From: Mucilaginibacter hurinus | Lineage (GTDB): Bacteria > Bacteroidota > Bacteroidia > Sphingobacteriales > Sphingobacteriaceae | Assembly (NCBI RefSeq): GCF_003324525.1 | Contig: NZ_QGDC01000002.1 | Span: forward strand, 496,001-560,000 | Direction of reading: 5' to 3' | DNA length: 64,000 nt | Shown here: positions 58,860 through 64,000 of the stretch, piece by piece | Position numbering within the stretch: the first letter of the stretch is position 1 | Layout: each line of letters opens with the position of its first letter | Translations under genes and position numbers: made by a program | The notes under the pieces: model-generated | Seen by the model: only the letters and a program-made list of their open reading frames with translations | The model's database searches: none | What the model was told of the DNA's origin: nothing

Positions 58860-59745
58860 ATTGGTATTGTTTTTTATAGTTTGATCTGTTATTACTTACA
58901 CCCTTAACACCCAACCCGGTAATTATAAATACGTTGCCGCTTTCGGGATATTGGGCTAACTGTTCCGCATCCAGGTTTTCGCGTGCAGATGTTACTGCCA
59001 ACTCATCCAAATTGTCGCCGCCAAAGCAGCAGTTAGTAACGTGTGGCGCGGGCAACGTTATTTTATCAAGCAGTTCACCCGTATCAGGATTCCATCGGCT
59101 TACGCCATGACCGCCATATAACGCAATCCAGAGCATACCTTCCGCGTCTATGGTCATGCCGTCTGGATAACCCATATCCGGGGGTACACTAATTACAACC
59201 TTTTCATAATGAATTTCGCCGGTTTGCCTGTTAAAAATGTATGATTTTACCGACCGCGACATTGTTTCGATATGGTACATTCGCGCCTGGTCAAGCGACC
59301 ATACCAGGCCGTTTGGTATGGTTAGGTCATTTATAACCTTGGTTACACCAAGGTTTGTATCTATCCGATATAAATTTCCGGCGTAAGCTTCGGCATGCAT
59401 ATCCATCGTGCCCACCCATATCCTGCCCTCACTATCGCAGGCACCATCATTACAGCGGTTGCCGGGCTCGCTATTCTCAATGCTTACTAACTTTGCTGTA
59501 CTGCCGTCCGCAGGGTTAAAAAGCACAATTCCGCCCTTTACAGCAAGCAGCAAGGTATCGTCTTGCTGCTCAACTATCATCGACACAGGGGTACCCAGGT
59601 TCCAGGTTTTCAAACCTCCCGCCGTATTAAACTCATGTAATATACCTTCCTGTATATCTACCCAAAAATAGCTGCGGCGCCGGCTATGCCATAACACACC
59701 CTCGCCCAGTGTACATTGCGACGGATATAAGGTTGCTATATTCAT
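58852..59745 (-). CDS. SMP-30/gluconolactonase family lactonase
   Basis: About 297 residues forming a six-bladed propeller. The metal-binding glutamate lies in CTLGEGVLWH, with CNDGACDSEGRIWVGTMD, TIPNGLVWSLD and YPDGMTIDAEGMLWIALYGG, as usual for the family. It opens the lactone formed by the sugar dehydrogenase. The ATG at 59745 is used; an upstream ATG would overlap the SDR gene. It lies four bases after the SDR stop. Confidence 0.9.
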   Translation of the reverse strand: MNIATLYPSQCTLGEGVLWHSRRRSYFWVDIQEGILHEFNTAGGLKTWNLGTPVSMIVEQQDDTLLLAVKGGIVLFNPADGSTAKLVSIENSEPGNRCNDGACDSEGRIWVGTMDMHAEAYAGNLYRIDTNLGVTKVINDLTIPNGLVWSLDQARMYHIETMSRSVKSYIFNRQTGEIHYEKVVISVPPDMGYPDGMTIDAEGMLWIALYGGHGVSRWNPDTGELLDKITLPAPHVTNCCFGGDNLDELAVTSARENLDAEQLAQYPESGNVFIITGLGVKGVSNNRSNYKKQYQYV

Positions 59746-59749
59746 TTTA

Positions 59750-60520
59750 CTAATATGGTGATACGCTAACGGCAGACCATCCGCCATCAACAATTAAATT
59801 TTGGCCGGTAATATGGCACGACTCCGGTGAAACCAGGAACAATACGGCATTGGCTACATCCTGTACATTGCCTGCCCTGCCCATCGGTGTAATACGTGCC
59901 CAGGTACTTTTATAGTCTTCATCCTCCAGTGTACGCTCTGTAAGCGTGGCGCCGGGCGCTACCGTGTTTACTGTTATTTTGTGCTGCGATAGTTCGATAA
60001 CGAGGTTTTTAGCCAGCAACTCTAAGCCGGCTTTAGTCATACCGTAAGCGGCAAGATCCTTATGCGCCTGGTGCCCGGTTACTGATGACATGAACAAAAT
60101 ACTGCCGCCGCTTTTCTGCTTCACCATTTCGCGCGCTGCCCGTTGCGCCAGGAAGAAACTGCCCTGCAAATTTACGCTCATCACCTGTTGAAAAGGCTCC
60201 TGCTCGTACGCCAAAAAGTCGCCGAACAAAGTTATGCCTGCACTCGCGATAGCAATGGTAACTTTACCAAAACGATTAACAGCTTCGTCAACCAGGCTTT
60301 GTATCAGATCGATACTGCCCGCGTCGCCGGCCACAGGCACCGTGGTACCCCCGCCCAAGGCGTTAATGCGGTCTGATGCTTCTTTTAATAAGTCGGGGTT
60401 ACGGTCATTCATCACCACGTTAGCGCCATGTTGGGCAAGTTGCTTTGCCACCTCATAACCTATGCCCTTTCCTGCTCCTGTTACTATCGCTACCTGTCCT
60501 TCAAATTTTTTAGTTGACAT
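59750..60520 (-). CDS. SDR dehydrogenase, probable L-fucose (sugar) dehydrogenase
   Basis: A 256-residue classical SDR with VTGAGKGIGYEVA, the FMSSVTGHQA serine and YGMTKAGLELLAK catalytic Y and K, plus the C-terminal HITGQNLIVDGGWSA. It is the first oxidation step in the suggested pathway: sugar to lactone. It follows the dehydratase gene after 166 bases that hold a palindromic repeat. The substrate is inferred; L-fucose, D-arabinose or L-galactose are all accepted by known relatives. Confidence 0.88.
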   Translation of the reverse strand: MSTKKFEGQVAIVTGAGKGIGYEVAKQLAQHGANVVMNDRNPDLLKEASDRINALGGGTTVPVAGDAGSIDLIQSLVDEAVNRFGKVTIAIASAGITLFGDFLAYEQEPFQQVMSVNLQGSFFLAQRAAREMVKQKSGGSILFMSSVTGHQAHKDLAAYGMTKAGLELLAKNLVIELSQHKITVNTVAPGATLTERTLEDEDYKSTWARITPMGRAGNVQDVANAVLFLVSPESCHITGQNLIVDGGWSAVSVSPY

Positions 60521-60543
60521 ATTTTATCTATTTCTATTGGTTT

Positions 60544-60684
60544 GCCTCAACCTGCCCTCTCCAAAGGAAAGGGTTCTTCTTTTTAATTCTTCTTTCAGGA
60601 GGCTTCAGTGAAGCCCTCCTTACACCTTAGCTCCAAACAACCCTATCCACAAGTCCTCTTCCTTGGAGAGGATTTAGGTGAGGC
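60544..60684. repeat. 141-bp palindromic repeat within the sugar operon
   Basis: GCCTCAACCTGCCCTCTCC at the left (60544-60562) and the inverted counterpart ending GGAGAGGATTTAGGTGAGGC at the right (60665-60684) form outer arms, with an inner hairpin AGGAGGCTTCA/TGAAGCCCTCCT at 60597-60620. The outer arm is the same unit as at 25129-25167. It lies between the dehydratase and the SDR genes. Confidence 0.7.
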
Positions 60685-60686
60685 GC

Positions 60687-62399
60687 TTAATGCGAATCCC
60701 TCACTACACTGCTCCCCGACCCGCCCCTTAAAAAGTCGAGATCCGCGCCTAAATGCGCCTGTTCAACGTGCTGCTGGTACAGGTGCGTATAACCCCGGGT
60801 AGCCATTTCGGGCAATACCAGGTTACTTTTTCGCCGGGCTATTTCCTCATCGCTTACCTCAAGGTGCAGTGTTCCGGCCGGCACGTTCAGGCTTATTGTA
60901 TCCCCATCCTGCACTATGGCCAGTGTACCGCCTATTGCCGCTTCGGGGGATACGTGCAGCACTACTGTGCCAAAGCCTGTACCGCTCATGCGGCCGTCGG
61001 ATATACGTACCATATCGGTAACTCCCTGCTCAAGCAGCTTTTTGGGTATAGCCATATTGCCTACTTCGGGCATGCCCGGGTATCCTTTCGGCCCAACATT
61101 TTTAAGTACCAGTATGCTGCTCTCATCCACGTTAAGTGCCGGATCGTCAATTTTATGGCGGTAGTCTTCAATGTTTTCAAAAACCACTGCTTTACCGGTG
61201 TGTACCAACAACCCAGGTGTAGCGGCCGATGGCTTTAACACGGCACCGTTCTCGCAAAGATTGCCGCGTACCACGGTAATGCCTGCCTGTGTATTAAACG
61301 GCTTATCCATGGTACCAATTACCTCAGGGTTGTAACAATCGCAATCACAGTAATTGGCTGACATTGGCTTACCGCTAACCGTTATCGTATCGCGATGCAA
61401 AAACTGGTCGAGTTCCTTCATCAGCACCGGCAAGCCGCCGGCATAATAAAAGTCTTCCATAAAATACTGGCCGGAAGGCTGCAGGTTGGCCAACAGCGGT
61501 ATTTTTCTGCCGGATGTATTAAAGTCATCCATATTTAACTCAACGCCTATCCTGGCGGCAATGGCCAGCAGGTGAATGATAAAATTTGTTGAGCCGCCAA
61601 TGGCCGCATTTACGGTTATGGCGTTTTCAAAAGCCTGCCGTGTAAGCACGTCTGACATTTTGAGGTCTTCCTTAACCATATCAACAATGCGCATGCCCGA
61701 CATGTGGGCAAGCACCTTGCGGCGCGAGTCGGCCGCCGGGATAGCAGCATTGCCTGCCAGCGATAAACCTAACGACTCCACCATGCAAGCCATGGTAGAA
61801 GCCGTACCCATTACCGCGCAATGGCCACGACTGCGTGCCATACAGGCTTCGGCAACCAAAAAATCCTCATCAGGCATAGTGCCCATGCGGTTGGCCTCTG
61901 AAAAACGCCAAACGTCTGATGTGCCTATCTCTTTACCTTTATATTTTCCGGTAAGCATAGGCCCTCCGGATACTACGATGGAAGGTATATCCACACTTGC
62001 CGCGCCCATTACCAGCGCCGGTGTAGTTTTATCGCAGCCGCAAAGCAGCACCACGCCGTCGATAGGGTTAGCGCGTATGGATTCTTCAACATCCATACTC
62101 ACCAGGTTACGAAACAACATAGCCGTAGGCTTAATGAGGGTTTCGCCCAATGACATTACGGGAAATTCAACCGGGTAACCGCCCGCCTCATAAATACCGT
62201 TTTTCACAGATTCGGCCAGTTCCCTAAAATGGGCGTTACAGGGTGTAAGTTCAGACCATGTGTTACATATGCCAATTACGGGCTTGCCTTGCAACTGGTG
62301 TCCCGGAATTCCCTGGTTTTTCATCCAGGCGCGATATATAAAGCCGTCTTTCCCTTTTTTGCCGAACCATCCCTGGCTCCTGAGCGAATCTTTCTCCAT
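60687..62399 (-). CDS. IlvD/Edd family sugar-acid dehydratase
   Basis: A 570-residue dehydratase of the IlvD/Edd family. Iron-sulfur ligands are visible in GICNTWSELTPCNAHFRELA (first cysteine), GCDKTTPALVMGAASVD (second) and AVMGTASTMACMVESLG (third). The C-terminal DGRMSGTGFGTVVLHVSPEAA is the substrate region of the sugar-acid branch. Relatives dehydrate L-arabonate, D-xylonate or L-fuconate to 2-keto-3-deoxy acids. Context with lactonase and FAH hydrolase favours L-fuconate or a related acid. It is the first gene of the operon. Confidence 0.92.
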   Translation of the reverse strand: MEKDSLRSQGWFGKKGKDGFIYRAWMKNQGIPGHQLQGKPVIGICNTWSELTPCNAHFRELAESVKNGIYEAGGYPVEFPVMSLGETLIKPTAMLFRNLVSMDVEESIRANPIDGVVLLCGCDKTTPALVMGAASVDIPSIVVSGGPMLTGKYKGKEIGTSDVWRFSEANRMGTMPDEDFLVAEACMARSRGHCAVMGTASTMACMVESLGLSLAGNAAIPAADSRRKVLAHMSGMRIVDMVKEDLKMSDVLTRQAFENAITVNAAIGGSTNFIIHLLAIAARIGVELNMDDFNTSGRKIPLLANLQPSGQYFMEDFYYAGGLPVLMKELDQFLHRDTITVSGKPMSANYCDCDCYNPEVIGTMDKPFNTQAGITVVRGNLCENGAVLKPSAATPGLLVHTGKAVVFENIEDYRHKIDDPALNVDESSILVLKNVGPKGYPGMPEVGNMAIPKKLLEQGVTDMVRISDGRMSGTGFGTVVLHVSPEAAIGGTLAIVQDGDTISLNVPAGTLHLEVSDEEIARRKSNLVLPEMATRGYTHLYQQHVEQAHLGADLDFLRGGSGSSVVRDSH

Positions 62400-62416
62400 A
62401 GATCATAATTTAGTTA

Positions 62417-62528
62417 ATCAAACTTAGACGATAATTTACAGCTTATAAAGCACGTAATTTGCAATTTATGATACACTATTTACATTTATTGACTACATTG
62501 ACCATATCAAACCAATTAAGTATCAAAC
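62417..62528. promoter_or_regulatory. Divergent regulatory region of the sugar operon and AraC gene
   Basis: On the minus strand TAAGTTTG (62426-62419) matches TAnnTTTG and lies 20 bases before the dehydratase start. ATCAAAC occurs three times on the plus strand: at 62417-62423, which overlaps this -7 box, and as TATCAAAC at 62505-62512 and 62521-62528, spaced 16 bases. They are candidates for AraC-type sites. Confidence 0.4.
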
Positions 62529-62532
62529 ATCA

Positions 62533-63399
62533 ATGAAGGTTACTTATCAGCAACTGGCAACTCCTGCAAATTCAAGCTTGGTTATAAAGCGCTGGAACCA
62601 ACCTAAGTTTACTGCACCTTTCCACTTTCATAACGCCTACGAGCTTATCTGGATTATGCAGAGTTACGGTAAATTGTATGCCGGTAACAAGATCATGAAT
62701 TTTAGCCAGGGCGATATATTTTTTTTTGGTCCGGGACTGGCGCACTTTTTTTACAACGAACCCGGCAACCCTGAAGAAAGCGCGCACGCTATGGTAGTGC
62801 AGTTTGCTGAAGACTTTATGGGCAAGGAGTTTTTTGAGAAGCCGGAATTTCGCAAAATAAAGAAGCTGATGCTTGAGGCTCATGCAGGCATAAAGCTTAA
62901 TACACCTAATGCAGAATTGCAAAACATGTTTTTAAAGTTTGCTGATGGTGCCGATACTAAAAACTTTATTACACTGATGGAACTGCTGGATGCATGGTCC
63001 TTGCAGCCTAAAAATAATATGATATCTATCCTTTCGGACACCAATAAAGCCATTTTTCATGAAAGCGACACCTCTAAAACCGAACTTGTTTTTAAATACG
63101 TGCTGGATAATTTTAAGGGCAATGTTAATAGCAAAGAAGCCGCATCGCTGGCCTGCCTTAATGATGCCGCGTTTTGCCGTTACTTTAAAAGGCGTACCCG
63201 AAAAACCTTTTCGCAATTTGTAAATGAAGTACGTGTAACCCACGCCACGGGCTTGCTGCTTGAGGATAAGTTGAATATTACAGAGGTTTGCTATGCCTGC
63301 GGATATAATAACCTATCTTATTTTAACAGGCAATTTAAGGCGATTATGAAGGTTACCCCGCTGGAGTACCGCAAGGCATTCAATCACCCGGCGTCCTGA
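62533..63399 (+). CDS. AraC family transcriptional regulator
   Basis: A 288-residue regulator with an N-terminal cupin (FTAPFHFHNAYELIWIMQSYGKLYAGNKIMNFSQGDIFFFGPGLAHFF, about residues 28-75) and a C-terminal AraC double helix-turn-helix (AASLACLNDAAFCRYFKRRTRKTFSQFVNEVRV and ITEVCYACGYNNLSYFNRQFKAIMKVTPLEYRK). It is divergent from the dehydratase operon and probably controls it in response to the sugar or an intermediate. Confidence 0.92.
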   Translation: MKVTYQQLATPANSSLVIKRWNQPKFTAPFHFHNAYELIWIMQSYGKLYAGNKIMNFSQGDIFFFGPGLAHFFYNEPGNPEESAHAMVVQFAEDFMGKEFFEKPEFRKIKKLMLEAHAGIKLNTPNAELQNMFLKFADGADTKNFITLMELLDAWSLQPKNNMISILSDTNKAIFHESDTSKTELVFKYVLDNFKGNVNSKEAASLACLNDAAFCRYFKRRTRKTFSQFVNEVRVTHATGLLLEDKLNITEVCYACGYNNLSYFNRQFKAIMKVTPLEYRKAFNHPAS

Positions 63400-63440
63400 A
63401 GAGGTTGGTAAAAATCTAGCGGATTATTAACTTATTAAAG

Positions 63441-64000
63441 ATGATAGTAAACAACTCACGTATCTTATATTCATTGCCTAATGCCCGCGTGACGCAGGCG
63501 TTGTTGGGTGGGAAAATTGAAATAGTTTGGGAGAAGCTTAAGTTATTTTTTTTAAACTGTACGGATGCAGACATTGATCACCCTCAAACTATTACTTTAA
63601 CGTTAATATCCGCGGATAAATACAACTATGAACAGATTAATTTCACAAACAGTTTACTTCAGGATGCTACACAACTGTTTGGTCAGGGTTCAACATCACC
63701 TGTGGGTTATCATTACCCGAGCGGCATCCCTATCCAACAAACTAAAACAGAGTGGGAATTAACCTCTAACGATCTTGATAAAGTGCTAAATTATATGATA
63801 ATGGGACAACCGTGGCCGAAACATGAATTTGAACCTGCTCAATTGTTTTTAGCATATGACTTTAGACTCAGACAAGTTTCTGCAACAAAAGAATTGCCCA
63901 ATCAACTATTTACTTCCCAAGTCTGTATTTGGCTTTCAAGAACTAAAAGCATCTCTCCAACATTGTGGTTTCCATTCGAAGAAGCAAACAATGATTTTTA
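63441..64000 (+). CDS. Unidentified gene, partial at right edge
   Basis: The frame from ATG at 63441 is open to the right edge, at least 186 residues. I do not recognise a family. There is no signal peptide. The segment TITLTLISADKYNYEQINFTNSLLQDATQLFG and the tryptophans in the later TEWELTSNDLDKVLNY and GQPWPKHEFEPAQLFLAYDFRLRQ suggest a soluble globular protein. Base composition is lower in GC than the upstream operon. Confidence 0.6.
   Translation, partial: MIVNNSRILYSLPNARVTQALLGGKIEIVWEKLKLFFLNCTDADIDHPQTITLTLISADKYNYEQINFTNSLLQDATQLFGQGSTSPVGYHYPSGIPIQQTKTEWELTSNDLDKVLNYMIMGQPWPKHEFEPAQLFLAYDFRLRQVSATKELPNQLFTSQVCIWLSRTKSISPTLWFPFEEANNDF

Overview
The window is a stretch of a Bacteroidota chromosome, most likely from the family Sphingobacteriaceae (Mucilaginibacter/Pedobacter-like). 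This is inferred from gene content: GldC, a type IX secretion (T9SS) C-terminal sorting domain, a carboxypeptidase-regulatory-like protein, hybrid histidine kinases with several receiver domains, DUF4199/DUF4890/DUF2007 proteins, and promoters with the Bacteroidota -7 box TAnnTTTG. There is no prophage, insertion sequence or CRISPR array. About 65 protein genes, one intact tRNA-Leu(CAA) and several repeats can be supported.

Layout. 1-6.8 kb: cytochrome c maturation genes on the minus strand (ccmB, a carboxypeptidase-regulatory-like protein, ccmC, ccmD-like, then glutamate dehydrogenase, ccmE, ccmF running off the left edge). 6.9-14.3 kb: an O6-alkylguanine repair protein, then a signalling block of two hybrid kinases flanking CheB and CheR modules. 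14.3-16.7 kb: small membrane proteins, gldC and a RhlE-type helicase. 16.8-27.8 kb: housekeeping genes (dihydroorotase, asparaginase, cutC, an Lrp-type regulator, an NRAMP transporter fused to a universal stress domain, smpB, pcm, a split YeeE/YedE transporter, hscB).

27.9-31 kb is the most unusual part. An intact tRNA-Leu is flanked by two broken copies of itself. Both copies carry the same palindrome at the same D-loop position, and a small GIY-YIG nuclease gene lies between 108-bp direct repeats of the tRNA 3' part plus its terminator. Next come a secreted protein of unknown function, a frameshifted and truncated YhcG/DUF1016 pseudogene, and a membrane-anchored winged-helix regulator. A nearly identical TTTACA direct-repeat motif lies upstream of both the secreted protein gene and the regulator gene.

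31-53.9 kb holds mixed accessory and metabolic genes: a DHFR-like reductase, DinB, a 1515-residue T9SS cargo protein, a 1030-residue multi-PAS protein without an ATPase domain, a frameshifted DUF2243 gene, the 5-oxoprolinase operon pxpB-pxpC-pxpA, two VOC proteins, a GluQ-like synthetase, HAD, ThuA, SemiSWEET and small secreted proteins.

54.2-63.4 kb forms a catabolic operon for a 6-deoxy sugar or pentose such as L-fucose by the non-phosphorylating route: sugar dehydrogenase, lactonase, IlvD/Edd dehydratase, keto-deoxy-acid dehydrogenase, FAH-type hydrolase and an FAD/Fe-S 2-hydroxyacid dehydrogenase, with a divergent AraC regulator. An unidentified gene runs off the right edge.
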